Positions 41,809-51,148 of a stretch of 64,000 nucleotides of DNA are shown here, in pieces. The translations under genes and the position numbers were made by a program. The DNA lies in assembly GCA_038207625.1 (NCBI GenBank), contig JBBQZO010000001.1:310001-374000 (forward strand). The letters are read 5' to 3'. How positions within the stretch are numbered: the stretch's first letter is position 1; every line of letters starts with the position of its first letter. The notes below the pieces were generated by a model that was not told the origin of the DNA, ran no database searches, and saw nothing but the letters and a program-made list of their open reading frames with translations. Source of the DNA: JBBQZO01 sp038207625. GTDB lineage: Bacteria > Pseudomonadota > Gammaproteobacteria > Burkholderiales > Burkholderiaceae_D.

Positions 41809-42443
41809 TAGATCCAGCCCAGCACGCCGGCGAACAGGCCCAGCGCGCCCAGCACCGCGCCGGCCAGGCCGCCCACCACTGCCAGCTGGCGCCGGCGCGA
41901 GGGCATGTCATGCACCCAGTAGGCGACGACATAGAACGGCATGTAGCCGACCAGCCAGATCAGCAGCGGCGCGCCGGCGTTCCAGCCGCGCCATTCCCAC
42001 GTCAGCGCGCCCACGTGGTTGAGCCACAGCTCGACGAACACGCACAGCACCGAATTGACGGCGGCGAACACCCAGCGATTGTTGACGCCGGCGATTTTCA
42101 GCTTCGGGTCCTGCGGCAGCATGCGCACCGCCAGCAGTCCCATGATGGCGAACATGAACGAGATCTCGATGTTCAGGCCGATCAGGATCACATATGCCGA
42201 CGATCCCGGCGTGCCCCAGGCGGGCGCGAAGGCGGAAAAGTGAAACAGCAGGCCATTCCAGATTTCGTTGACCCAGTCCATCAGCCAGAACGCCAGGCCG
42301 GCCAGCACCACGTTCCAGCGTTTGGCGGCGGCCTGCTCGTTGTAGGCGTAAATGACCAGCAGCAGCAGCGGGATCACGTACCACTGGAAGTGCGAGGAAT
42401 CACGCACCAGGGCGTGGGCCTGGGCGGCGGATGCAGCGATCAT
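41808..42443 (-). CDS. Integral membrane protein of unknown function
   Basis: A 211-residue inner-membrane protein with about six to seven hydrophobic helices (WYVIPLLLLVIYAY, VVLAGLAFWLMDWVNEIWNG, AYVILIGLNIEISFMFAIMG, WVFAAVNSVLCVFVELWLN, LLIWLVGYMPFYVVAYWVHD, and a C-terminal Ala/Gly-rich hairpin). Trp-, Asn- and Glu-containing segments such as DWVNEIWN within helices could bind a ligand. No family is recognised. It is divergent from an AraC regulator (91-base gap), which probably controls it. Confidence 0.78.
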   Translation of the reverse strand: MIAASAAQAHALVRDSSHFQWYVIPLLLLVIYAYNEQAAAKRWNVVLAGLAFWLMDWVNEIWNGLLFHFSAFAPAWGTPGSSAYVILIGLNIEISFMFAIMGLLAVRMLPQDPKLKIAGVNNRWVFAAVNSVLCVFVELWLNHVGALTWEWRGWNAGAPLLIWLVGYMPFYVVAYWVHDMPSRRRQLAVVGGLAGAVLGALGLFAGVLGWI

Positions 42444-42497
42444 GGAAGACTCCGTGGTGAGAATGCTGCGATTTTAAGCAAGCGGAGGCGCGCGGGC

Positions 42498-42525
42498 TTG
42501 ACAGAGCCGGTCAATCTCTTTGACA
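42498..42525. promoter_or_regulatory. Candidate AraC direct-repeat site
   Basis: TTGACA is repeated at 42498-42503 and 42520-42525, exactly 22 bases apart in the divergent spacer. AraC-family activators usually bind two half-sites about 21 bases apart in direct orientation. The repeat is seen; its use by the adjacent regulator is inferred. Confidence 0.35.
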
Positions 42526-42534
42526 CTTCAGGCC

Positions 42535-43566
42535 ATGTCGCCCAGCCCCACATCCCCGATCTCCCCGTCCGCGCCGCTGTCAGGCAGCGTGCCGGGTAGC
42601 TACGTCCAGCTGCTGTTCGAGTATCTGGCCGCTCAAGGCCGCGACGCCGCCGCGATCCTGGGCGAACCGGCCCCGCCGCCTGGCCGCGAGCGCGCCTATC
42701 CGGCCGAGCGCTGGCGCGCGATGCTGGCGCTGGCGGCGCGCCACATGGACGATCCGGGGCTGGGACTGGCGGTCGGTGCGCGCATCACGCCGGCCCATCT
42801 TGGCCCGCTCGGCTACGTGCTGCTGGCGTCGAACTCGGTGGCGGCGGCGCTGCAGCGTTACCTGGGCTATCAGCGCCTGGTGCATGACGTCAGCCCGGTG
42901 CGCCATTACGTCGACGGCGCCGGCGCGGTGCTCGAATGGAGCGATGAGTCGCGCGCGATCGGCCTGCTGGCCAACCAGTGCGGGATGGCCGCGCTGGTGC
43001 AGTTCGCGCGCGCCATCGGCGCGGCGGACGTGCTGCCGCTGGCGCTGCATTTTGTCGAGCCGCGCCCGCCGGACGTGGCGCCCTACCTGGCGCTGTTTCG
43101 CTGTCCGGTGCTGTTTGGCCAGAGTGCCACGCGGGTGATCTTCCCGCTGGCCATGATGGAGCAGGCGCTGGGCCGCCCCGACCCGGCGCTGGTGGCGCTG
43201 CTGGAGCGCCAGGTGCAGAACTTGTTCGCCGCGCTGCCGCCCAGGGACACGCTGGAGGGCGAGATCCGCCGCCAGATATCGCGCCACATCCTGCAGGGCG
43301 AGCCGGCGCTGGAAGCGATCGCGCAGGCGCTGCATCTGTCGGGCCGCACGCTGCGGCGCCGCCTGGCCGAGCGCGGCTGGAGCTATCGCGCGCTGCTTGA
43401 CGACACGCGCCGGCGTCTGGCCGAGGACTACCTGCGCGACATCACACTGAGTTTGCCGGAGGTGGCGCTGCTGCTGGCTTACTCGGAGCAGAGCGCGTTC
43501 AACCGCGCCTTCCTGCGCTGGAGCGGCAGCACGCCGCAGCGCTGGCGCCGCGCAGCCGGCGTGTGA
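42535..43566 (+). CDS. AraC family regulator with arabinose-binding-like N-domain
   Basis: A 343-residue regulator of the OruR/VirF-like subgroup. The N-terminal domain begins VPGSYVQLLFEYLAAQGRD and contains HMDDPGLGLAVGARITPAHLGPLGY, typical of the AraC_binding_2/PF12625 type. The DNA-binding end has LEAIAQALHLSGRTLRRRLAERG, then SLPEVALLLAYSEQSAFNRAFLRWSGSTPQRWR. ATG 42535 is preferred over a TTG 15 bases upstream. It is divergent from the uncharacterised membrane protein; the inducer is unknown. Confidence 0.9.
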   Translation: MSPSPTSPISPSAPLSGSVPGSYVQLLFEYLAAQGRDAAAILGEPAPPPGRERAYPAERWRAMLALAARHMDDPGLGLAVGARITPAHLGPLGYVLLASNSVAAALQRYLGYQRLVHDVSPVRHYVDGAGAVLEWSDESRAIGLLANQCGMAALVQFARAIGAADVLPLALHFVEPRPPDVAPYLALFRCPVLFGQSATRVIFPLAMMEQALGRPDPALVALLERQVQNLFAALPPRDTLEGEIRRQISRHILQGEPALEAIAQALHLSGRTLRRRLAERGWSYRALLDDTRRRLAEDYLRDITLSLPEVALLLAYSEQSAFNRAFLRWSGSTPQRWRRAAGV

Positions 43567-43606
43567 GCCATGCGCCCGCGCCGGCGCCGCGTCCGATGAC
43601 GCCCGG

Positions 43607-44239
43607 CTAGGCGCGCCGGCGGAACCAGCCGGCCAGCGAGAGCCGGTCGCGCGTGGCAGGCAGCACTTCGTGCAGCATTTCGGCCGACAAAAACAGCACC
43701 ATCTTGCTGGCGTGCGGCGCGATGTCCGCGCTGTCGTGGCCCTGCGGATGCAGGCGCAGCGCGCCGCCCTGGCCGTGCAACCAGTCGGCGTTCAGGTAGA
43801 TCACCACCGACACGGTGCGCCGGTCGTCGCCGCGAAAGCGGTCCAGATGCTGCAGATAGTGGGCGCCCGGCGCGTAAAACGCGAAATGGCTTTCGTAGTC
43901 GTCCAGACCGAGGTAGAGCGCGCCGTTGAGCAGCACGCGCAGCTGCTCCATCAGCGCCAGATAGCGGTCGCAGGCGAGCGACTGGCCGGCGCCCAGCCAG
44001 CCGATCTGGTCGCCGCGGATGTCGGCGCGCAGCGTCTTCATGCCGGCCCGTCCGACCGCCGCCAGCGCCAGCGCGCCGCTGTCGTGCAGCAGGCGGCACT
44101 CGGCCGCCAGCGCGACGGTCAGCTCGTCGGGCAGAAAATCGTCCTGCTGCGACCAGCCCTGTGCGCTCAATTGGTCGAACATCGCTTGTTGGCGAAACGG
44201 ATCGGCGAGCTCGCCGCCTGGCGTCGCCGCAATGCGCAT
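43607..44239 (-). CDS. 2OG-Fe(II) oxygenase (prolyl-4-hydroxylase-like)
   Basis: A 210-residue soluble dioxygenase. The double-stranded beta-helix has iron ligands His and Asp in YLQHLDRFRGDD and a distal His in MLHEVLPATRDRLSLAGWFRR. The Arg in RDRLSL binds 2-oxoglutarate. HFAFYAPGAHYLQHLDRF is the P4Hc-family signature. The substrate may be a protein prolyl residue or a small molecule. ATG 44239 has AAGGACA upstream; the frame upstream to 44344 is proline-rich shadow. It is divergent from the HTH regulator across about 160 bases. Confidence 0.88.
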   Translation of the reverse strand: MRIAATPGGELADPFRQQAMFDQLSAQGWSQQDDFLPDELTVALAAECRLLHDSGALALAAVGRAGMKTLRADIRGDQIGWLGAGQSLACDRYLALMEQLRVLLNGALYLGLDDYESHFAFYAPGAHYLQHLDRFRGDDRRTVSVVIYLNADWLHGQGGALRLHPQGHDSADIAPHASKMVLFLSAEMLHEVLPATRDRLSLAGWFRRRA

Positions 44240-44398
44240 GGTGGTGTCCTTGCTGGCTGAGGAGAGTGGGGGACCGGGTGGTGCCGGAAGCGGTGTGGCG
44301 GCGCAGGTGGGTTCATGCGCAGCTGCGCCGTCCCATCGTAACACTGAACCGCGTCGGCGCCGTCGATCGTTGGCACGAGTAATGGCCGGCCGGCGCGA

Positions 44399-44878
44399 AT
44401 GTTGATAGAATTGACGTCAGGACCTGTCCCCACTTTGCCAGACTGCGATCTCCCATTGAAGAATACGTCGATAGAGCGGGAAAATTTCAGCGCGCGCCTG
44501 CGCCTGGGACTGAAAAACGCCAACCTTGTGTGCGATAGCCCGGCCGCGCTGGCGCGCGCGTTCAACCGGCGTGCGGGCGGCTCGGCGATCACCGTGCATG
44601 CGGCGCGCACCTGGCTGGTGGGCGAGGCCATTCCCACCCAGGCCAGGCTGCGCTCGATGGCGCTGTGGCTGGCCGTGTCGCCCGAGTGGCTGCGTTTCGG
44701 CGATGCGCCACTGGCGTGCCCGCCGGCCGGACGCGCCAGCGCGGCGCGTCCCAGCCGGGTCGACTTGGCCGTGTTGGCCGATTTGCAGCGGCTCGACGAA
44801 GGCCAGCGCCAGTTGGCGCGCGAATGTGTGCGCCTGCTGTTGCGCATGCAGATGGCGCGCGCCGAGCCGCCGCTCTGA
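44399..44878 (+). CDS. XRE-like helix-turn-helix regulator
   Basis: A 159-residue DNA-binding protein. IERENFSARLRLGLKNA with PAALARAFNRRAGGSAITVHAARTWLVGEAIPTQARLRSMALWLAVSPEWLRFG is the Cro/C1-type helix-turn-helix with the W-x-x-G-x-x-x-P turn seen in Burkholderiales regulators. A helical C-terminal tail (VDLAVLADLQRLDEGQRQLARECVRLLL) probably dimerises. A TTG at 44456 (MKNTSIEREN) could be the true start, as it matches family N-termini better than the first 19 residues. It is divergent from the 2OG oxygenase and may regulate it. Confidence 0.75.
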   Translation: MLIELTSGPVPTLPDCDLPLKNTSIERENFSARLRLGLKNANLVCDSPAALARAFNRRAGGSAITVHAARTWLVGEAIPTQARLRSMALWLAVSPEWLRFGDAPLACPPAGRASAARPSRVDLAVLADLQRLDEGQRQLARECVRLLLRMQMARAEPPL

Positions 44879-45007
44879 GGCCGCGCGCCACCGGCGCGTA
44901 TCCGGCGCCCAGGCGGCGGAGCCGAATGCTATAGTACGGCACCATTGACGCTCGCCCTCACTGCCGTCGAGAGCGGGTCCGCGCAGGCTTGCCGAACCGA
45001 TTCCACC

Positions 45008-48000
45008 ATGAAAAAACCCAGTGCTTCGACGCGCAGCGCGTCTCCGAAGAATAGCGCGGCGCCTGAGCACGCGGTGCCGCTCGCGCGCGGCGCCGGCGCC
45101 ACCGCGCTCGACCGGTCTGCCTTCCCGATCGTCGGCATCGGCGCTTCGGCCGGCGGGCTGGAGGCGCTCGAGCTGTTCTTCAAGGGCGTGCCGCCCGCCA
45201 GCGGTCTGGCCTACGTGGTGGTCCAGCATCTGGACCCGAACCACAAGGACATCATGGTCGAGCTGCTGCAGCGCGGCACCGCGATGCCGGTGTTGCAGGT
45301 GACGGACCGGCTGCGCGTGCAACGCGACCATGTGTACGTGATTCCACCCAATTGCGACCTGTCGATTCTGCACGGCGTGCTGCACCTGCTCGAGCCGGCT
45401 GCGCCACGCGGCTTGCGCCTGCCGATCGATTTCTTTTTGCGCAGCCTGGCCGCCGACCAGCAGGCCAACAGCATCGGCGTGATCCTGTCGGGCATGGGTT
45501 CGGACGGCACGCTGGGGCTGCGCGCGATCAAGGAGATGGCCGGCGCGGTGTTTGTGCAGGAGCCGGCCACGGCCAAGTTCGACGCGATGCCGCGCAGCGC
45601 CATCGTGGCCGGGCTGGCCGATGTGGTGGCGCCGGCCCAGGAGCTGGCCGCACGCATCGTCGCGTATCTGCGCCACGTGCCGCTGCTGGCGGTGCCGCCC
45701 GAGCTGACCGTCACCGACACCGACCAGAGCGCGCTCGACAAAGTCGTGCTGATTCTGCGCGCCCAGAGCGGGCACGATTTTTCGCTGTACAAAAAAAGCA
45801 CGATCTACCGCCGCATCGAGCGGCGCATGGGCCTGCACCAGCTCGCGCGCATCGCCGATTATGTGCGCTACCTGCGCGACAATCCGCAGGAGGCCCAGTT
45901 GCTGTTCAAGGAACTGCTGATCGGCGTGACCAGTTTTTTCCGCGATCCGGCAGTGTGGTCGCAAATCGAGAGCGAGGTGATCCCGGCGCTGCTGGCGATC
46001 CACCCGAACGGGGGCACCTTGCGCGCCTGGACGGCGGCCTGTTCGACCGGCGAAGAGGCCTATTCGCTGGCGATCGCGTTTCGCGAGGCGCTCGAGCGGA
46101 TCAAGCCGAGCGCCCACTTCGCGCTGCAGATTTTCGCCACCGACCTTGACAGCGACGCCATCGACAAGGCGCGCGCCGGCGTGTATCCGGCCAATATCGC
46201 CGCCGACGTGCCCGAGGCGCGCCTGCGGCGCTATTTTGTCCAGACCGACGGCGGCTACCGCGTCTGCAAGGAGATCCGCGAAATGGTCATCTTCGCGCCG
46301 CAGAATCTGGTGATGGACCCGCCGTTTACCAAGCTCGACCTGCTGACCTGCCGCAACCTGCTGATTTACCTGGAGGCGGACTTGCAGAAAAAACTGCTGC
46401 CGCTGTTCCACTACAGTCTCAAACCGGGCGGCATCCTGGTGCTGGGCAGTGCCGAGACGGTGGGCGCGGCGACCGACCTGTTTAGTTCCTGGCCGGGCAA
46501 GACGCGCATCTATCAGCGCAAGGAGACGGCTTCACGCGCCGAGGCGATCATTTTCCCCGCCTCGGGCGCGCTGCGCACCCGCGTCGGCGGCTACGACACC
46601 CCGCTGGCGCTGGCCCCGCTGCAGCTGGGCGGCCCGAACCTGCAGGTGCTGACCGACACGCTGCTGTTGCAGCGCTTCGCCCCGGCCGCCGTGCTGACCA
46701 CCGACAAGGGCGACATCGTCTACATCAGCGGCAAGACCGGCAAGTACCTGGAACCGGCCGCCGGCAAGGCCAATATGAACATCTTCGCGATGGCGCGCGA
46801 GGGCCTGGCCGGCGCCCTCAACGAGGTGTTCGCGCGCGTGGTGCGCGAGGGCGGCAGCCACACGCTGCGCGAACTGAAGGTGGGCGGCAACGGTTCCGAC
46901 ACGCTGGTCAACGTCGAGCTGCAAAGCCTGCAGGAACCGGCCCAGCTGAGCGGCATGGTGCTGATCGTGTTTACCGCGCTTCCGCCGGCGGCGACCGTCA
47001 AGCCGGCGCGCAAGGGCGCAGTGGCGGGCGCGCAGACCGAGCGCGTGAACGCGCTGGCGCTCGAAGTGCAGCAGTCGCGCGAGGAGCTGCAAAGCGCGCG
47101 CGAAGAAATGCAGACCTCGCAGGAGGAGCTCAAGTCGACCAACGAGGAGCTGCAAAGCACCAACGAGGAACTGCAAAGCACCAACGAGGAACTGACCACC
47201 TCGAAGGAGGAGATGCAGTCGATGAACGAGGAACTGCAGACGGTCAACCACGAATTGTCGGCCAAGGTCGACGAGCTGTCGCAGGCCAGCGACGACATGA
47301 AGAACCTGCTCAACAGCACCGACATCGCCACCCTGTTCCTCGACGAGCAGATGCGCATCCGCCGCTTCACCACCCGCGTGACCGGCATCATCAAGCTGAT
47401 CCCGGGCGACGCCGGGCGCCCGATCACGGACCTGGTCAGCACGCTGGACTACCCGGCCCTGGCCGACGACGCGTACGAGGTGCTGCGCTCGCTGGTGTTT
47501 CGCGAGGTGCAGGTGGGCGCGCGCGACGGGCGCTGGTTCACGGTGCGCATCATGCCCTACCGCACCCAGGACAACCGCATCGACGGCGTCGTCATCACCT
47601 TCGTCGACATCAGCGCGGCCAAAACGCTCGAACGGGCGCTGCGCCTGTCCGACGAGCGCTTCCGGATCGCCTTCGAGCACGCGCCGATCAGCGTGTTCAG
47701 CCAGGACCGCGAGCTGCGCTACACGTGGATCCACTCGGCGCATCCGCAACTGGTGCAGGGCGACGTGATCGGCAAGACCGATGCTGATCTGCTGCCGGCC
47801 GATGACGCGGCGCGCCTGACCGCGCTCAAGCGCCAGGCGCTTGAGCAGGGCGCGCGGGTGCACACCGAGTTCAGCGCGCAGCAGCAGGGCGCGACCCACT
47901 ACTACGACATCGTGGCCGAACCGAGCCGCGACGGTGACGGCAACATCGTCGGGGTGTCCGGTGTGACCTGGGAAATCACCCAGCAAAAGAAATCCGATGC

Positions 48001-48565
48001 GCGTTTTCGCCAGCTGTTCGAACACTCCCAGAGCGCGGTGGCCTATCATCAGTTGCTATTGATCGACGGGAAACCCTCCGATTACCTGTTCGTCGAAGTC
48101 AATCCGGCCTTCGCCGCCTTGCCGGGCATGGGCGACGTGGCCGGCACGCGCCGTTCGGCGCTGGCGGCCGGCGCGTACGGCGCCGATCCGACCCTGTTCG
48201 CGGTGTGCGTACGGGTGGCCATGACGGGCCAGCCGGAGCGCTTCGAATACCATGTCGCCAAGGATGACCAGTGGTTCGATTGCTCGCTGTATTCGCCCGA
48301 GCCACTGTATTTTGTCAGCGTCAACGTCAACATCACCGAGCGCAGACGGGCCGAGGAAACGCTGCGCCAGGCGCACGCCGTGCTGCAGCGCCGCGTGGCC
48401 GAGCAGGCCAGCGAGCTTGACGCGGCCAAGGCGCTCGAAGCGGTGCTGCAGGAGGCCCAGGCGGTGCTGGAACGGCGCCTGTCGGAGCCGCCCGCCGGCG
48501 CGCCGCCGGCCACGCCAAAACGGCGCACGGCCAAAGCACATTCATCTACCGGGAGCAAGCCATGA
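45008..48565 (+). CDS. CheB-CheR-PAS chemotaxis-type signalling protein
   Basis: A 1185-residue cytosolic fusion protein. CheB methylesterase (about residues 38-220) has GASAGG with nucleophile Ser47, VVQHLDPNH and GMGSDGTLG. CheR methyltransferase (about 230-500) has TSFFRDPAVW and WTAACSTGEEAYSLAI. A coiled coil of repeated EELQSTNEEL heptads spans about 682-765. Three PAS/PAC units follow (FLDEQMRIRRFTTRVTGIIKLIPGD, AFEHAPISVFSQDRELRYTW, LFEHSQSAVAYHQLLLIDG), and a helical C-terminus. There is no kinase, GGDEF or EAL output. Usual homologues end in a histidine kinase or have one adjacent; here the next gene, overlapping 4 bases, is also output-less. It may modify a non-chemotaxis receptor. 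Confidence 0.92.
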   Translation: MKKPSASTRSASPKNSAAPEHAVPLARGAGATALDRSAFPIVGIGASAGGLEALELFFKGVPPASGLAYVVVQHLDPNHKDIMVELLQRGTAMPVLQVTDRLRVQRDHVYVIPPNCDLSILHGVLHLLEPAAPRGLRLPIDFFLRSLAADQQANSIGVILSGMGSDGTLGLRAIKEMAGAVFVQEPATAKFDAMPRSAIVAGLADVVAPAQELAARIVAYLRHVPLLAVPPELTVTDTDQSALDKVVLILRAQSGHDFSLYKKSTIYRRIERRMGLHQLARIADYVRYLRDNPQEAQLLFKELLIGVTSFFRDPAVWSQIESEVIPALLAIHPNGGTLRAWTAACSTGEEAYSLAIAFREALERIKPSAHFALQIFATDLDSDAIDKARAGVYPANIAADVPEARLRRYFVQTDGGYRVCKEIREMVIFAPQNLVMDPPFTKLDLLTCRNLLIYLEADLQKKLLPLFHYSLKPGGILVLGSAETVGAATDLFSSWPGKTRIYQRKETASRAEAIIFPASGALRTRVGGYDTPLALAPLQLGGPNLQVLTDTLLLQRFAPAAVLTTDKGDIVYISGKTGKYLEPAAGKANMNIFAMAREGLAGALNEVFARVVREGGSHTLRELKVGGNGSDTLVNVELQSLQEPAQLSGMVLIVFTALPPAATVKPARKGAVAGAQTERVNALALEVQQSREELQSAREEMQTSQEELKSTNEELQSTNEELQSTNEELTTSKEEMQSMNEELQTVNHELSAKVDELSQASDDMKNLLNSTDIATLFLDEQMRIRRFTTRVTGIIKLIPGDAGRPITDLVSTLDYPALADDAYEVLRSLVFREVQVGARDGRWFTVRIMPYRTQDNRIDGVVITFVDISAAKTLERALRLSDERFRIAFEHAPISVFSQDRELRYTWIHSAHPQLVQGDVIGKTDADLLPADDAARLTALKRQALEQGARVHTEFSAQQQGATHYYDIVAEPSRDGDGNIVGVSGVTWEITQQKKSDARFRQLFEHSQSAVAYHQLLLIDGKPSDYLFVEVNPAFAALPGMGDVAGTRRSALAAGAYGADPTLFAVCVRVAMTGQPERFEYHVAKDDQWFDCSLYSPEPLYFVSVNVNITERRRAEETLRQAHAVLQRRVAEQASELDAAKALEAVLQEAQAVLERRLSEPPAGAPPATPKRRTAKAHSSTGSKP

Positions 48566-49485
48566 GCACCAAGGGGCCGATGCGTCCATCGCGCGCCGCG
48601 CTGGAGTTGCGCGAGCGCGCCAACGAGCGCCTGCAGGAGAACCCGGATGACAAGCCGGCCGCGCCCGGCGCGAGCGACAATCCGCAGCGCCTGCTGCACG
48701 AATTGCAGGTCTACCAGGTCGAACTGGAACTGCAAAACGAGCAGCTCGAGGCGGCCCGCAGCTGGGTCGAAGCGGCACTGGCGAGCTACACCGACCTGTA
48801 CGATTTTGCCCCGGTAGCCTACTTTACCTTCGACCGTGCGGGCGCGATCAGCGAAACCAATCTGGCCGGCGCCAAGCTGCTGGGCATCGAGCGCGCCCGT
48901 CTGCTCGACAAGCGCTTTGGCGTGTTCGTGCAAGACAGCGAGCGCGGCGCCTTCAACGCCTTCCTGAAACGCGCTTTCGCCGAGCAGGCCGAAGCGGGCT
49001 TCGAGCTGACCCTGGTGGCCAAGGACGGCAGCCGGCGCATCGTCCAGATCGACACGGCGCTGACGGGAAAAGGCGAAAGCTGCCACGCCGTGATGGTCGA
49101 TGTCAGCGCGCGCGTGCAGCGCGAACGCAAGTCGGCCTTGCTGGCCCAGGTGTTTAGCAGCGCGTCCGAGGCGATGTTCATCACCGATGCGGCCAACCTG
49201 ATCGTCGAAGTCAACGCCGCCTTCTGCGCCGTCACCGGCTATAGCGAGGCACAGGCGCTGGGGCAGCCGGCCGGCATGCTGCGCGCCCAGCATCAGCCGC
49301 CCGGTTCCGAGCAGGCCCGGTTGCGCGAGCTGGCCGCCAACGGCGGCTGGAGCGGCGACAGCTGGCACCTGCACCCGAACGGCGACGCGTATCGCGTCGC
49401 CGAGCAGGTCAGCGCGCTGCGCGACGGCGACGGCACGGTTCAGCACTACGTGTCGCGCTTCAGGCGCGCCGAGGCACACCACTAG
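48562..49485 (+). CDS. PAS-only signalling protein without output domain
   Basis: A 307-residue soluble protein. After a polar N-terminus, LLHELQVYQVELELQNEQLEAAR (about residues 43-65) is the helix that normally precedes PAS sensors in histidine kinases. Two PAS domains follow, DFAPVAYFTFDRAGAISETN with a PAC segment, and FSSASEAMFITDAANLIVEVN. The protein stops after the second PAC, so it lacks a kinase or cyclase. Overlap (ATGA) with the CheB-CheR-PAS gene couples their synthesis, suggesting one signalling complex. A very strong hairpin starts at its stop codon. Confidence 0.85.
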   Translation: MSTKGPMRPSRAALELRERANERLQENPDDKPAAPGASDNPQRLLHELQVYQVELELQNEQLEAARSWVEAALASYTDLYDFAPVAYFTFDRAGAISETNLAGAKLLGIERARLLDKRFGVFVQDSERGAFNAFLKRAFAEQAEAGFELTLVAKDGSRRIVQIDTALTGKGESCHAVMVDVSARVQRERKSALLAQVFSSASEAMFITDAANLIVEVNAAFCAVTGYSEAQALGQPAGMLRAQHQPPGSEQARLRELAANGGWSGDSWHLHPNGDAYRVAEQVSALRDGDGTVQHYVSRFRRAEAHH

Positions 49486-49529
49486 CGCACTGGCTGCGCG
49501 CCGGCCCGTGCGGCGCGCAGCCAGTGCGC
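49485..49529 (+). terminator. Very strong hairpin after the PAS-only gene
   Basis: Arms 49485-49502 and 49512-49529 are perfectly complementary over 18 bases (starting GCGCACTGGCTGCGCG) with a 9-base loop. The stem begins at the last base of the PAS gene stop codon. No U-tract follows, so it may act as an intrinsic terminator variant, an mRNA 3'-end protector or an exonuclease block. Confidence 0.7.
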
Positions 49530-49848
49530 GATGCCGCCCAAAACGCCTGGCGCGACACGGCGCAACCGGGAGCGGCGTTGCTGCTCGCGCGGGTGGCGCG
49601 ACACTGACCCTGCGGCGAGGTGCGCCCCTCTTTCGCGCAACGACGTGCGTGTCGGCGGCCTGCGTCGCATCGCCGGTACAGGCTCAAGCGGAAACCGGAA
49701 AAGCGCCGTGCGCGCGACCTATTTGATGCTTGTTTAATAATATTATGTGGTAGCATACGGTAGCCCTGCGCTGCCGGCATGGCGGCCAATGCGCCGCTCG
49801 GCGCGCATGCCCACCAATGACATTTTTTCGGCCCGCGCCGCACCACCC
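49530..49848. other. Non-coding region before the exported protein at 49.8 kb
   Basis: About 320 bases without a supported gene. The stretch TTGATGCTTGTTTAATAATATTATGTGGTAGC (near 49720-49755) is conspicuously AT-rich for this genome and likely holds the promoter of the downstream exported-protein gene, although no -10/-35 pair could be fixed. Nothing else was recognised. Confidence 0.5.
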
Positions 49849-50973
49849 ATGAAAATCTCTTTAACCGCCGTGGCCGCCACGCTGCTGTTGGCGTCCCAGG
49901 CCGCCGTGGCTGCTCCGTGCGACGACAATTTTTCCGTGTCCGGCAATTTCTTGTCCGGCAAGGTGTTCAGCAGCTGGGCCATTCTGGCCGGCGTCAAGCC
50001 CGACAGCGCGTTCAAAAATCTGACCGCGTTCACGCTCGCGCATGGCTTCAAGATTGTCGCCTCCGACAAAGAGCGCGGCACCATTTCGGCCGTTCAGGCG
50101 GCGTCGATGGCGAGTGGCAAAAAAATACCGCTGGAGATCAGCCTGGTCACGAGCGCCGACGGCCTGAAACTGTCGCTCAGCTACGCCACGCCGGGCGCCG
50201 CGATGTCGCCGGAAGAGGCAGTGAAAGCACATTTTTGCAAGACCATCGCGGCGGCCGGTAATCCGATCGATGACGCCATCGCGCCGACGGCGAAATCGTC
50301 CGCCGCTGGCGCCAAGCCGGACGCGGGCGCGGCTGCGCCCGTCGAGCCGTCGGCAAGCGCATCGAGCGAGTTCGTGAAAAACGGCATGCCATGTCTGGGC
50401 GGCGTTTGCATCGGCGACGAGGTTGGCACGCTCGGCAAAATCAAACTTGATGTGATCCCGGCCAAAAACCTGCATGCACAGGAAGGCTACGTCAAAATGT
50501 GGGCGCCCAAACTCGCCACCGGGGCGACGCCGATCGAGGCGCTGCGCGAGGCGTCGCCCTACATGGCGCTGGGGCAATTCGACAATGGCGGCATCGCCAA
50601 ATTGGCGCGTCTGAAAGGTTTCTGCGACCGTGTCAGCAACGTGTACGCGACCTACAAATCGGAAAGCGGTTTCGTCACTACCATCGGCGTGGCCGCCATG
50701 CCGGCCGTCGCGCCGGCCGTTGCCACGCTGCGCGTCGTTTCGATTCAGCGCAAATACCCGGACGCGTACACCAAAGCCCAGTTCATGGAGTTAAATGAAC
50801 AATTCAAACAGCGTTACGCCAGCATTCCCGGGACGTCCAACAAGACACCGGGCATGGTCCGATGGGAGATGGGCAGCGGCTTTCTGACGCTGACGGGCGC
50901 CGATATCGTGATGTTCAATCAGGACCAGTTCAAGCAACACCCGGGCTGTCTTCAACAGCTCAAGATCGACTGA
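49849..50973 (+). CDS. Exported protein of unknown function
   Basis: A 374-residue protein not matched to a known family. The signal peptide MKISLTAVAATLLLASQAAVAAP predicts export. The mature N-half is a compact domain with SVSGNFLSGKVFSSW and SAVQAASMASGKKIPLEISLVTSADG. An Ala/Pro-rich linker (about residues 150-175) leads to a C-half containing FVKNGMPCLGGVCIGDEVGTLGKIKLD (a C-x-x-x-x-C motif) and GTSNKTPGMVRWEMGSGFLTLTGADIVMF. The start at 49849 was chosen because it begins the signal peptide. No neighbours indicate a function. Confidence 0.75.
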   Translation: MKISLTAVAATLLLASQAAVAAPCDDNFSVSGNFLSGKVFSSWAILAGVKPDSAFKNLTAFTLAHGFKIVASDKERGTISAVQAASMASGKKIPLEISLVTSADGLKLSLSYATPGAAMSPEEAVKAHFCKTIAAAGNPIDDAIAPTAKSSAAGAKPDAGAAAPVEPSASASSEFVKNGMPCLGGVCIGDEVGTLGKIKLDVIPAKNLHAQEGYVKMWAPKLATGATPIEALREASPYMALGQFDNGGIAKLARLKGFCDRVSNVYATYKSESGFVTTIGVAAMPAVAPAVATLRVVSIQRKYPDAYTKAQFMELNEQFKQRYASIPGTSNKTPGMVRWEMGSGFLTLTGADIVMFNQDQFKQHPGCLQQLKID

Positions 50974-51148
50974 GCATTCGGCGCGGCGCGACCGGCGCGC
51001 CGGATGCGCCGTTGCGCCGGCCGTGCGCCGGACGGCCGCGCGGGCGCGCACTGCGGGGCCGATCCGCGCCGCCGGCCTGCGCCGGCGCCCGCCGCTGACG
51101 TGTGGCTAGCCGAAAACCGCATCGGCGCCCGCTCCGGTCGCAAGGCCC

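Noticed and set aside
47120..47220. Near-identical 21-base repeats inside the CheB-CheR-PAS gene
   Set aside because: They encode the coiled-coil heptads (EELQSTNEEL) usual for this family, not a mobile or recombination element.
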